From Bacillus sp. CGMCC 1.16541 (GTDB taxonomy: Bacteria; Bacillota; Bacilli; Bacillales; Bacillaceae_H): a DNA stretch of 64,000 bases. Numbering within the stretch: position 1 is the first letter of the stretch; every line of letters starts with the position of its first letter. The notes beneath the pieces are model-generated. The model saw only the letters and a list, made by a program, of their open reading frames with translations, had not been told where the DNA came from and searched no databases. This document shows positions 53,544 to 61,865 of the stretch, piece by piece. The stretch lies in the NCBI RefSeq assembly GCF_003184905.1, contig NZ_QFRU01000001.1, positions 62,001 through 126,000 of the forward strand, read 5' to 3'. Position numbers and translations under genes: made by a program.

Positions 53544-54217
53544 TATCGCTTCGCCTCGATAGAATATCCGATGCCACGTATCGTTTTAATTCGAAAATCA
53601 TTGGTTATGGAAGAAAACCGGTCTCTTAATCGCTTTATATGCACATCGACGGTTCGTTCGTCTCCTTCGTAATCCATCCCCCACACCGTTTCAATTAAAT
53701 GATTTCTTGAAAAGACTTGATTTGGGTGAGAAGCAAGCAAGTAAAGAAGTTCAAACTCTTTTAAAGGCAGCAAAAGAACACGATTCTCTACTTTTATTTC
53801 ATAGCTTTTTTTATTAATCGTCGTTGCACCTAATGTTAAAACAGGATGACTTTCCTTTTCGTATCTTCTCAATAACGCCTTTATGCGAAACAATAGCTCC
53901 TTCGGCTCAAACGGCTTCACAAGATAATCATCTGTTCCTGCTTCATATCCTTTTTCTTTGTCATTAATTTCACCTTTTGCTGTTAATAAGATGACCGGTA
54001 TGTCAAAGTGTTTCCGAATTTCTTCTGTAAGCGTATATCCATCCATCACCGGCATCATCACATCAACAATTGCAAGATCAACCGTTTCATGTTCTAGCTT
54101 ATGTAAAGCGGTCTCCCCATTTTCTGCTTGTATCACAACATAGCTTGCTTCTTGTAAATGAATGCTCACTAACTTGCGAATAGATGCATCATCGTCTGCT
54201 ATTAAAATTGTTCTCAT
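53543..54217 (-). CDS. hssR: Haem response regulator HssR
   Basis: OmpR-family regulator of 224 aa, the usual HssR length. Receiver domain with acidic pocket DDD, phospho-acceptor Asp in AIVDVMMPVMDGYTL, and Lys in LLTAKGE; C-terminal winged helix with RTVDVHIKRLRDRF and IKTIRGIGYSIE. Start at MRTILIAD because AAGGAG lies eight bases upstream; the reading to 54238 adds seven residues. First gene of the hssR-hssS-hrtB-hrtA operon. Confidence 0.92.
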   Translation of the reverse strand: MRTILIADDDASIRKLVSIHLQEASYVVIQAENGETALHKLEHETVDLAIVDVMMPVMDGYTLTEEIRKHFDIPVILLTAKGEINDKEKGYEAGTDDYLVKPFEPKELLFRIKALLRRYEKESHPVLTLGATTINKKSYEIKVENRVLLLPLKEFELLYLLASHPNQVFSRNHLIETVWGMDYEGDERTVDVHIKRLRDRFSSITNDFRIKTIRGIGYSIEAKR

Positions 54218-54408
54218 ACATATCTCTCCTTGCTTCATATCTTACTAGGATCATCATAAGTGCTCTTTATTAAAACGTACTCTCTATTCGTCACTGTCGT
54301 CAATCGAACATCTCGTGAACGTTTTCGTTTTTCAACTAAAACATACTACGGTACATTAAATAATGGAAATATTTTCTGAAAAGCTAAGAAGAAAGGACAG
54401 GTCACACA

Positions 54409-54683
54409 ATGAAAGCAGCAGTTATTTTCGATATGGACGGCACGCTTTTTCAAACAAATACGATTTTAGAAGTCGCACTTGAACAAACGTTTCACACGTT
54501 GAGAGAAAAAGGAGAATGGTCGGGTCCCGCTCCACTACAAACGTATCAGAGCATTATGGGTGTACGGCCATTGGTTGCACATTTGGATTTGGGACGAAAG
54601 AAGAATTAGCCGATGCAGACGCCCTCATCGACAACATGAAAGAGCTAGAACGCCACATCGAACAAATGACACAAAAAAGCTAG
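54409..54683 (+). pseudogene. HAD phosphatase remnant with internal deletion and frameshift
   Basis: The first 45 codons (AVIFDMDGTLFQTNTILEVA ... YQSIMG) carry the HAD motif I of a PGPase/phosphoglycolate-type enzyme. Then, in another frame, TAIGCTFGFGTKEELADADA to the end QMTQKS is the typical HAD C-terminus. The roughly 130 residues between (cap domain, motifs II and III) are gone; the junction is near 54559. AAAGGA precedes the ATG. A strong terminator follows, so the transcription unit is intact. Confidence 0.85.
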
Positions 54684-54708
54684 AGGTTTTATTATCCTCT
54701 AGCTTTTT
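54674..54708 (+). terminator. Terminator of the HAD remnant
   Basis: AAAAAGCTAGAGG / CCTCTAGCTTTTT perfect stem with 9-nt loop; also usable on the minus strand. Confidence 0.9.
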
Positions 54709-54750
54709 AACAGTTAACAATTACTTGATTAAAATCGTTTGTTTCCTTGT

Positions 54751-54906
54751 TTACTTTTTATATAAAAGCATATCGAGCTTGCCATCTTTTAAAAACTTCA
54801 CTGCTTTTTGTACAGTCGATGCATCGGACGGAGTTTTCCATGCGACAAGTAGAACGGCAATAATAAAGCTAACAGCAAGCCATAACTTCTTTCGCTTTTT
54901 TCTCAT
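54751..54906 (-). CDS. Small anchored protein, 51 aa
   Basis: Basic head MRKKRKK, helix LWLAVSFIIAVLLVAW (residues 8-23), then an amphipathic tail STVQKAVKFLKDGKLDMLLY and KK. GGAGGAG lies six bases before ATG. Unrecognised; membrane-anchored with an outside amphipathic helix by the positive-inside rule. Confidence 0.7.
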   Translation of the reverse strand: MRKKRKKLWLAVSFIIAVLLVAWKTPSDASTVQKAVKFLKDGKLDMLLYKK

Positions 54907-55119
54907 TTGTATCTCCTCCATTTATGTAACATGTCATTTTTTATATAAGATCATTTTTGATAAAATAAAATATGTGAGCCCTTAGTACGAACATTTGAAA
55001 AAAGGTGTTATGTGAAAGCGTAATTTGATAGTATAAAATTTATCATTCTTCCTCAATAGAATGAACATGATATTTACATAATAAGATTCTGACAAATCAA
55101 AAAATGGAGAAGGTACAAC

Positions 55120-55809
55120 ATGAACTCTTTCTATTTAATCGTCGAACAAGCCCCTCCTTTTGAGGCAGGGTCTTCGATTTCATTGCAACAAACAAATATG
55201 ATTATTGGCAGACAACGAGATGACTGGACACCACAAATTGCCCTAACCAATGCGTTTGTATCTCGAAAACATGCTTGTATTTATATGGAAGAAAATCAAC
55301 TATTCATCATGGACTTAGCTAGTAAACATGGAACAGAAGTAAATGGTGTAAGATTAGACCCTCACGTTCCTGTAGTGCTGAAAGCTTCTGATAAAATTAC
55401 ACTTGCAAATGCGATGGTTTCTTTTTATTTGTCAACGAACTTAGATGAAACAATGGACCTTACACCGCTTTTAAGCGTAGCACATCGTGTATCCTTAACA
55501 CTCGAACCGATTAAACAAATGGTCTATGTAGATGACCAAACCTATCCGTTTTCAGCAAAAGAATTTCAGTTTTTAGAAATGCTGTTGCACCAACAAGAAC
55601 AATTTGTTTCCCAAGACGACATTAAAAAGCGCGTCTGGCCCGAGCGTCTTTTAGAAGATGAAGAAGTACCAAGTGTTGGTTCAGAAGAAATGGCCTCTCT
55701 GCTTTACCGTATTCGCAAACAGCTAAAAGACTACATCACCATCGAATCCATCCGTGGAAAAGGATACATTTTACATGTAAATGAAAAAGTGGAGTATACA
55801 CAACGATAG
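55120..55809 (+). CDS. FHA domain fused to OmpR-type winged helix
   Basis: Protein of 229 aa. An N-terminal FHA domain (about residues 5-100) has the phosphothreonine-binding signature: GRQR, SRKHACIY, SKHGTEVNG. A C-terminal Trans_reg_C winged helix (about 130-222) contains YPFSAKEFQFLEMLL, VSQDDIKKRVWP and IESIRGKGYILHV. No receiver domain. This suggests DNA binding regulated by a Ser/Thr kinase such as PrkC, analogous in logic (not order) to EmbR of mycobacteria. The start is preceded by a weak GGAGAAGG. Monocistronic; a repeat relic follows. Confidence 0.85.
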   Translation: MNSFYLIVEQAPPFEAGSSISLQQTNMIIGRQRDDWTPQIALTNAFVSRKHACIYMEENQLFIMDLASKHGTEVNGVRLDPHVPVVLKASDKITLANAMVSFYLSTNLDETMDLTPLLSVAHRVSLTLEPIKQMVYVDDQTYPFSAKEFQFLEMLLHQQEQFVSQDDIKKRVWPERLLEDEEVPSVGSEEMASLLYRIRKQLKDYITIESIRGKGYILHVNEKVEYTQR

Positions 55810-55811
55810 AA

Positions 55812-55843
55812 CGAGGTTGGGACATAATGAAATAATTTCTTCT
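55812..55843 (-). repeat. Dispersed repeat, terminal relic (copy D)
   Basis: GAGGTTGGGACATAATGAAA then TAATTTCTTCT matches the inverted right end of copy B (GAGAGTGGGACATAACGAAA, TGATTCCTTCT). The remainder of the element is missing. Confidence 0.7.
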
Positions 55844-55956
55844 CATTGTGAATGTTAGAGTGCTCATACATGTTATCCTTTCTTAGCCAAGGGGTAATCA
55901 AAATAAAAACTCTCATTTTGTAGGGTCACCACCAAATACTTTCTTTCAAACCTTTT

Positions 55957-56115
55957 ATGATTCAAAATAAATCGTTTACTATTGATTTACTGTATATGTT
56001 GGCAATAGGGGTTGTGGGATTAATCAACTAGGAGGTCTTTGCCCCTAGTCAATTAATCACCGTTTTTTTAGCAATATTTACAGCTATCTATCTATTAAAA
56101 ATTTTACTAGAATAA
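55957..56115 (+). pseudogene. Small two-helix membrane ORF interrupted by TAG
   Basis: Frame of 52 codons: MIQNKSFTIDLLYMLAIGVV, GLIN, TAG at 56029-56031, EVFAPSQLITVFLAIFTAIY and LLKILLE, then TAA. Both halves are hydrophobic helices in the same frame, as in a small holin-like or two-TM protein. No good ribosome binding site. The TAG lies in a hairpin (GATTAATCAACTAGG with CCTAGTCAATTAATC, 56016-56061). May be a decayed gene or chance. Confidence 0.35.
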
Positions 56116-56120
56116 AAAGT

Positions 56121-56747
56121 ATGAAAACATTTAAAAAACTTCTTATTACATTATCGCTGTCTGTCCCTCTTGTTTTTGGTTTTAGTGTCATCCATTCAGA
56201 AGCTTCGACTACTCATACAGTTCAAGCTGGTGATACGATGTGGAAAATTGCTGTAAAATATCAAGTTGGCGTTGCTGAGCTTATTAGTGCAAACCCTTCC
56301 GTAAAAAATGTGAACCTGATTTATCCAGGTCAGCAATTAACGATTCCACAAAAAAATGTAACTCGATCTGCTGAATTAAAAGTAGTCGATTTAGTGAATG
56401 TAGAAAGAGCTAAATACAACCTTGCTCCGTTAAAAGAAAACTGGGAATTATCAAGGGTAGCTCGCTTTAAGTCACAAGATATGATTGATAAAAATTATTT
56501 CAATCACAATTCTCCTACATACGGAACGCCGTTTGATATGATTAAAAACTTCGGTATCTCATATCGTGCAGCTGGAGAAAACATTGCAGCTGGTCAACAA
56601 ACACCAGAAGACGTCGTAAAAGCTTGGATGAACAGTGAAGGTCACCGTAAAAACATCCTTTCTACACAATTCACAGAAATTGGCGTAGGCTATGTAAAAG
56701 GTGGTTCATACGGTCACTACTGGACACAAATGTTCATTTCTCGTTAA
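56121..56747 (+). CDS. Secreted LysM and CAP (SCP/PR1) domain protein, YkwD-like
   Basis: Protein of 208 aa: signal peptide (residues 1-28), one LysM domain (HTVQAGDTMWKIAVKYQVGV ... PGQQLTIP, about 32-76) and a CAP domain (about 85-208) with LVNVERAKYNLAPL, YFNHNSP, GENIAAGQ, AWMNSEGHRKNIL and the terminal GHYWTQMF. YkwD and related Bacillus CAP proteins are wall-associated or spore-associated; biochemical role unclear. The ATG has no obvious ribosome binding site, though the signal peptide fixes this start. A strong terminator follows. Confidence 0.88.
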   Translation: MKTFKKLLITLSLSVPLVFGFSVIHSEASTTHTVQAGDTMWKIAVKYQVGVAELISANPSVKNVNLIYPGQQLTIPQKNVTRSAELKVVDLVNVERAKYNLAPLKENWELSRVARFKSQDMIDKNYFNHNSPTYGTPFDMIKNFGISYRAAGENIAAGQQTPEDVVKAWMNSEGHRKNILSTQFTEIGVGYVKGGSYGHYWTQMFISR

Positions 56748-56759
56748 TAGAATGAATGG

Positions 56760-56799
56760 TAAAAGCCACGTTGCCCTACTCGGCAACGTGGCTTTTATA
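56760..56799. terminator. Terminator after the CAP protein gene
   Basis: AAAAGCCACGTTGCC / GGCAACGTGGCTTTT perfect 15-bp stem; flanks allow use on both strands. Confidence 0.92.
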
Positions 56800-56970
56800 T
56801 TATTGTTGATTTGTTTGATGAATATAGATGACTAACTTTGCAACGCCAATCATGTTACATATGACACTTCCAACTAATACAATGACCCACAGTGCAAACG
56901 GGACATCTATTAGCAGAAGAATCAATAACAAACAAATTCCTATTAATACAAAACCCATTCCTTGACGCAT
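56800..56970 (-). CDS. Two-helix membrane protein, 56 aa
   Basis: MRQGMG then two hydrophobic helices (FVLIGICLLLILLLIDV and FALWVIVLVGSVICNMIGVA) and a polar tail YIHQTNQQ. AAGGAG lies seven bases before the ATG. It starts 11 bp after the MFS gene stop and is probably cotranscribed. Unrecognised. Confidence 0.75.
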   Translation of the reverse strand: MRQGMGFVLIGICLLLILLLIDVPFALWVIVLVGSVICNMIGVAKLVIYIHQTNQQ

Positions 56971-56981
56971 AAATAAACTCC

Positions 56982-58241
56982 TTAACTCTTTATCATCACT
57001 TCATCATTTGCTTCTTGCAGCTGTAACGATTCTACACCCTTTATCTGTAAGCTGTTTCGGCCTATCATTAACGATACCGCCCCCACAGCAAGCAAAACGC
57101 CTGCGAAAGTAAATGAAAAGCGCGCTCCATACAAGTCTGTCACATATCCCATCATAACCGTCGCTGTTCCAAATGCCCCCAGCAACAACGCTTCTTGTGC
57201 AGCGTAAACTTTTGATAATTTCGTATCATCTACACTTGTTTGAATGATTGTGTTCTCCGCGATACCTTTGACTACACTTGCGACACCAAACAAGAAAGAT
57301 AAAATAAGCGCAAGCCACGGCTTAGAAAGAACTCCAAACGAAAGTGTCGTGATGCTCGCTACGAAAGCTCCTAATAGAATAACAGCTTTCAGATAGCGAT
57401 TAACTACACGGTCATAACGCAAACTAATGATACCGGCAACCATACATCCTAAGGCGAAGCTTGCGTTAATATACCCCCACCATTGCTCGCCCACTTTTAG
57501 CACTTGCTCCACATACACATACACAATGGCCGCAATCCAGACAACATTTGCAATAGCTTCGAGCAACTGCACACTGCTAATTAAGCGAAGAGAGGGTGTT
57601 TGCCAGATAGTGACCCATCCTTCTTTCATAACCGCTCTCTTGGACAAATATTGCACCTTCTCTTTTTGTTCATGTCGGGCATCAATCCAAAACATCATCA
57701 CGGTCGAGACAATAAAGAGCACCACAGTTAACCATAGAACAGCCTCGCTTCCTATCAGTGCCACAACCAACCCAGACGCAGCCCACCCTCCTAGTCGAAT
57801 GACCTCATCAACCATGGATAAGAATCCGTTTGCTTTGATGAGCTGATCATGGTCAACCAACTGTGGAATTAATGCATTCCTTGCAGGACTCGCCCATCCG
57901 TCTAAAAATGCAATTCCAATTACAATAAGGAATAGACAAATAAGTGGATACGTTCCTAGAAACATAGAAGCATACAACACAAGAACCAAGGATAAACACG
58001 TTTTCCCCAATTGAGAATAAGCAAGAAGCTTTTTTAATGAATAAGTGTCTAATAGAAGCGGCGCAATCATGCTACTTACAAAGCGAGCCATTGTAATACA
58101 AAGGGGTACAAGTGCCATGTAAGTAGCTGCTCCTGTTTGTGCATAAATCGTCGCCATCAATCCTACGATATAAAGAATATCTCCTGCATTTGCAAATGAT
58201 TGGCCAATCCAAAGAAATCGAAATGATTGTTTGTTCATCAT
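56982..58241 (-). CDS. MFS transporter (DHA3-like)
   Basis: Major facilitator of 419 aa with about twelve helices, beginning FRFLWIGQSFANAGDILYIV, the FLW-x-G-x-x-x-S-x-x-GD lead typical of MefA/DHA3 exporters, and GIAFLDGWASPARNALIPQL in helix 4-5. Cytosolic basic C-terminus. AAAGGA lies before the tandem ATGs. Substrate unknown. Probably in operon with the 56-aa protein. Confidence 0.85.
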   Translation of the reverse strand: MMNKQSFRFLWIGQSFANAGDILYIVGLMATIYAQTGAATYMALVPLCITMARFVSSMIAPLLLDTYSLKKLLAYSQLGKTCLSLVLVLYASMFLGTYPLICLFLIVIGIAFLDGWASPARNALIPQLVDHDQLIKANGFLSMVDEVIRLGGWAASGLVVALIGSEAVLWLTVVLFIVSTVMMFWIDARHEQKEKVQYLSKRAVMKEGWVTIWQTPSLRLISSVQLLEAIANVVWIAAIVYVYVEQVLKVGEQWWGYINASFALGCMVAGIISLRYDRVVNRYLKAVILLGAFVASITTLSFGVLSKPWLALILSFLFGVASVVKGIAENTIIQTSVDDTKLSKVYAAQEALLLGAFGTATVMMGYVTDLYGARFSFTFAGVLLAVGAVSLMIGRNSLQIKGVESLQLQEANDEVMIKS

Positions 58242-58371
58242 CTTTTAGTCCTTTCTGTATTCAATTGTCAGTTGTAAAAAGATGATGAACATCACATTGG
58301 ACGAAAAGCCTCCTCGTTTACTTGTTGCTTTTATTATACAGCAATATATAGGTGAAAAGAGATTTATTTCA

Positions 58372-58932
58372 CTATTTTTCTAGCTTTTTAATAACACGAC
58401 AAGGGTTGCCTGCTGCTACTGTATTGGCTGGGATATCCTTTGTGACAACACTGCCTGCACCAATGACGGCATTATCACCAATTGTCACACCTGGATTAAT
58501 AATCGCACCCCCACCAACCCAAACATTATCGCCAATCGTGACAGGAATACCTGACTCTAAGCCACGATTTCGTTCAATTGCATCAATAGGATGTGTCGCG
58601 GTGTAAATATGAACACCTGGCGCAAACATACAATTCGCCCCGATTCTCACTTCACATACGTCTAAAATAATGCAATCAAAGTTAGCAAAGAAGTTTTCAC
58701 CAACGTGAATGTTTGATCCGTAATCACAGCGGAATGTTGGCTCAAGATACACATTTTCACCAGTTGATCCAAATAGTTTCTTTAATAAATCTTTACGTTC
58801 ATCGTATTGCGTTTCCGTTGTTTCGTTAAATAGACGTGTTAACCGACGAGCATTTTCACGTTCTTTCACCAATTGCTCATCCCACGGTTTATACAATTCA
58901 CCCGCTAGCATTTTTTCTTTTTCAGTTCTCAT
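58372..58932 (-). CDS. maa: Maltose O-acetyltransferase
   Basis: Hexapeptide acetyltransferase of 186 aa with the Mac/Maa N-terminus ([20 protein letters not shown]) and a left-handed beta-helix containing the catalytic His segment [19 protein letters not shown], and [20 protein letters not shown] at the end. It transfers acetyl from acetyl-CoA to maltose, glucose or related sugars. A perfect palindrome GGTTAA-ACGG-TTAACC at 58978-58993 lies about 45 bp upstream and may be an operator. Confidence 0.92.
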   Translation of the reverse strand: MRTEKEKMLAGELYKPWDEQLVKERENARRLTRLFNETTETQYDERKDLLKKLFGSTGENVYLEPTFRCDYGSNIHVGENFFANFDCIILDVCEVRIGANCMFAPGVHIYTATHPIDAIERNRGLESGIPVTIGDNVWVGGGAIINPGVTIGDNAVIGAGSVVTKDIPANTVAAGNPCRVIKKLEK

Positions 58933-59181
58933 CCTCTTTCCTCCTACTGTTATAATACATCTATCATGATCATAACAGGTTAAACGGTTAACCTAAAGTG
59001 AAAAACGTTTCCTCTTTCTTACACAAATGTTCCCTTGGTATGTTTGTTAAAAAGAAGAACACATGTTACATACAACACCCCTTACCACCTATTTATTCAA
59101 ATAAATGCGTAGATGACAAGGGGTGAGTTAGATCAGACAATTTGTTACCTCTTCTCATTCGTCCTTTTTTCTCTCTGTCAC

Positions 59182-59400
59182 TTACTTCTTGCCTGTTGAC
59201 CCTAAATCAATTGTTGAAACATTTGATTTCAACAGCATTTGTGTCACGCCATTGACTTCAAGGTACACATTGTATTGATCAAAATGCTTCAGAATACCTG
59301 TTAACCTTACACCATTCACAGTAAAAGCCGTTACTTGTTTATTAATCACGGATTGTAGTGTTCGATTTTGAATATCAAATTTTTGTTGTCCGTTACCCAT
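59182..59400 (-). CDS. hfq: Hfq-like protein with variant Sm2 motif
   Basis: Protein of 72 aa with the Hfq fold pattern: N-terminal helix DIQNRTLQSVINKQ, Sm1 strands VTAFTVNGVRLTGILKHFDQ and Sm2 region YLEVNGVTQMLLKSNVSTID. The canonical Sm2 YKHA, whose Lys/His line the proximal RNA site, reads LKSN (residues 57-60), and the Phe of FDNF is Tyr. It is therefore probably a paralogue with changed RNA binding; several Bacillus have more than one Hfq. It is not next to miaA, the usual hfq neighbour. AAGGAG precedes ATG. Confidence 0.8.
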   Translation of the reverse strand: MGNGQQKFDIQNRTLQSVINKQVTAFTVNGVRLTGILKHFDQYNVYLEVNGVTQMLLKSNVSTIDLGSTGKK

Positions 59401-59561
59401 GTTTACACTCCTTATTATGTATGTCTATTTCTTCATTCACTTGCAGTGTTGCATCTTATGAATGGTAACACCTTTTTTCTTTTTCATACAAGAGAGGTTT
59501 GTCACAATTCTATACTCTTTTTGTTTCGATGAAGACAGATTAATTCCCTGCTTTTTACACA

Positions 59562-59616
59562 TAAAAAGAAAACATGATGACCCCTTCATCAATCGAAGTG
59601 TGTACATCATGTTTTC
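59562..59616 (-). terminator. Terminator of nhaC
   Basis: GAAAACATGATG / CATCATGTTTTC arms with a 25-nt loop; on the minus strand followed by TTTTTATG. Confidence 0.8.
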
Positions 59617-59624
59617 ACTACTAC

Positions 59625-61058
59625 TTACATATTGACTGACTGATCTTTACGCTGTTCCTCTATTGCTTTTCGCTCATCGTCTGTCATGTATGTGACTTTA
59701 AAGCCGACTAATGCCATAATGATCGCAATGATTGGGCCTGCGTAGTTTAACACCGCATAAGGTGCATATTCGAATGGATGAACGCTTAGTGTCGCAAAAA
59801 TGAACACCGCGCATGTATTCCAAGGTACGAACACACTTGTCACAGTTCCGCCATCTTCTACCGCACGTGATAAATTTTTGGGATGAAGGTTTTTATCGCG
59901 ATATGCCTCCGCATACATACGTCCTGGCAGTACTACCGATATGTATTGTTCTGCAGCTGCTATGTTTGTGAAAAAAGCAGATGCGATTGTCGTCACAATT
60001 AAGCTACGTGCTGTTTTCGCAAGCGTTAAAATCTTATTAACAATTGCTTTTAACATCCCTGTATGTTCAAGTACACCACCAAATGTCATCGCCACAATTG
60101 TTAATGATACCGTATACATCATCGCGTCAATTCCACCGCGATTAAACAACGAATCTACCAGTTCATTTCCTGACTCAATGCTAAATCCATCATTTAATGT
60201 ATTTACTGCATTTCCTATCGAACCACCTTGTACAAGAACGTGACAAAGCCAACCTAAAACCACTCCTACTGTTAATGCAGGAAGTGCTGGTACTTTCCTC
60301 GCTACTAGTACAATAACAATGATAGGCACGATAAGTAACCAAGGAGAAATGACAAAGTTATCTTGCAGTGACTTCATCACCGTATCAATGTTTTCACTGT
60401 TTAACGCATTACTTCCGTATTTTCTTCCCATCACACCATATACAATTAACGCCACAACTAACGCTGGAATCGTTGTGTAAAACATATGTTTAATATGATC
60501 AAACAAATCAGCACCAGCAATCCCTGACGCTAAGTTCGTCGTATCCGAAAGCGGTGACATTTTATCTCCAAAGTAAGCACCCGAAATAATCGCTCCAGCA
60601 ACAACAGGAGCTGGAATTCCCATACTAATTCCGATTCCCATACCGGCTACACCTATCGTTCCCATCGTCGACCATGAGCTTCCGATTGCTAATGCAACAA
60701 CGGCACAAATAATCGTCATTGACACTAAAAAGAAGGATGGTGAAATGATTTTTAAACCGTAATAAATCATGGTCGCCACAACTCCGCCGCCAATCCATGC
60801 GCCAATCGTTAATCCAACCATAATAATAATAACAATTGCTGGTAAAGCAAGACGAATTCCTTCATAAATCCCCTTTTCGATTTCTTTCCACTGAAAGCCC
60901 ACTCGCCATGCAATAACGGCTGCCACAACTGTTCCTAAAATAAGTGGAACATGCGGACTTCCTTCGAACTTCACAATCGTTGTCGCCATTGCAACGACCA
61001 TTACGAGTAACGGTACAATAGCTAGTAAAAAAGGAATCTCTCTTTTTTCTGTCTTCAT
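59625..61058 (-). CDS. nhaC: Na+/H+ antiporter NhaC
   Basis: Protein of 477 aa with about eleven to twelve helices and the NhaC family core GSSWSTMGTIGVAGMGIG, SGAYFGDKMSPLSDTTNLAS and, in the second half, FFTNIAAAEQYISVVLPGRM and SVFVPWNTCAVF. It exports Na+ in exchange for H+ and serves pH and salt homeostasis. GGGGG lies before ATG. Monocistronic with its own terminator. Confidence 0.93.
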   Translation of the reverse strand: MKTEKREIPFLLAIVPLLVMVVAMATTIVKFEGSPHVPLILGTVVAAVIAWRVGFQWKEIEKGIYEGIRLALPAIVIIIMVGLTIGAWIGGGVVATMIYYGLKIISPSFFLVSMTIICAVVALAIGSSWSTMGTIGVAGMGIGISMGIPAPVVAGAIISGAYFGDKMSPLSDTTNLASGIAGADLFDHIKHMFYTTIPALVVALIVYGVMGRKYGSNALNSENIDTVMKSLQDNFVISPWLLIVPIIVIVLVARKVPALPALTVGVVLGWLCHVLVQGGSIGNAVNTLNDGFSIESGNELVDSLFNRGGIDAMMYTVSLTIVAMTFGGVLEHTGMLKAIVNKILTLAKTARSLIVTTIASAFFTNIAAAEQYISVVLPGRMYAEAYRDKNLHPKNLSRAVEDGGTVTSVFVPWNTCAVFIFATLSVHPFEYAPYAVLNYAGPIIAIIMALVGFKVTYMTDDERKAIEEQRKDQSVNM

Positions 61059-61268
61059 CTCTCTTCCCCCTGATCTTTGATGTCTGTATCGCTTCTCTTT
61101 TTATAACCCCTTTGCGACACTAGTAAATTATACCGAAATATCTAAATAAAAACAATATACAGATAATTCAGCTTGTACATAAAAAGTTGCGTTGAGCTTG
61201 TAAACCACTTATTATTATTTGTGACACAATTCACATGCGATGTGATTTTTCATAAAGGAGGAACAACA

Positions 61269-61817
61269 TTGAGTACGAATGAAACACCGAAAACAAATCG
61301 TAACTTTACTGGCCTTGTTGTGACCGTTTCGATTTTGGTAAATGCGCTTATTTTAACCCTTTTCTTTTCACCGATCGGCTATCAAGGTGAAGTCACATTT
61401 GACATTCATATCTTCCCTCGTATTAATGCTGTATTGAATAGCTTTACATTTATTTTTTTAGTAGCCGCACTGTATTTCATTAAAAAGAAAAATGTGAAGT
61501 TACACAGACGCTTTATTTTCGCAGCATTCACGTCAACGCTATTATTTTGCGTGTCTTACTTAACGTATCACTACATGTCAGTTGAACGTACGTATTACGG
61601 CGGTGAAGGGTTTATGAAAACTCTTTACTTATTTATCTTAACAACACACAGTGTATTAGCAGCCATTATCGTTCCACTTGCACTATTTTCATTAATCTAT
61701 GGAATAACAAATCAATTAACAAAGCACCGTAAAATTGTCCGCTGGAGCATGCCAATTTGGTTATATGTAAGTTTTACAGGTGTTATTGTTTATTTAATGA
61801 TTTCTCCATACTATTAA
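61269..61817 (+). CDS. ctaM: DUF420 membrane protein, YozB/CtaM
   Basis: Protein of 182 aa with five membrane helices. Conserved residues typical of DUF420: FPRINAVLNSFTFIFL, KLHRRFIFAAF, YLTYHYM, the TTHSVLAA His and KHRKIVRWSMPIWLYVS. In staphylococci and B. subtilis this protein is needed for maturation of haem A-type cytochrome oxidase. The start is TTG at 61269, with AAAGGAGG seven bases upstream. No ctaA/ctaB/cta operon is adjacent. Confidence 0.85.
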   Translation: MSTNETPKTNRNFTGLVVTVSILVNALILTLFFSPIGYQGEVTFDIHIFPRINAVLNSFTFIFLVAALYFIKKKNVKLHRRFIFAAFTSTLLFCVSYLTYHYMSVERTYYGGEGFMKTLYLFILTTHSVLAAIIVPLALFSLIYGITNQLTKHRKIVRWSMPIWLYVSFTGVIVYLMISPYY

Positions 61818-61846
61818 AAAACCGCCTTTAGGGGCGGTTTCTTCTT
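61817..61846. terminator. Terminator between ctaM and cwlJ
   Basis: AAACCGCC / GGCGGTTT stem with 6-nt loop; A run before and T run after. Confidence 0.88.
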
Positions 61847-61865
61847 ATCTATACTAACTACCTTA

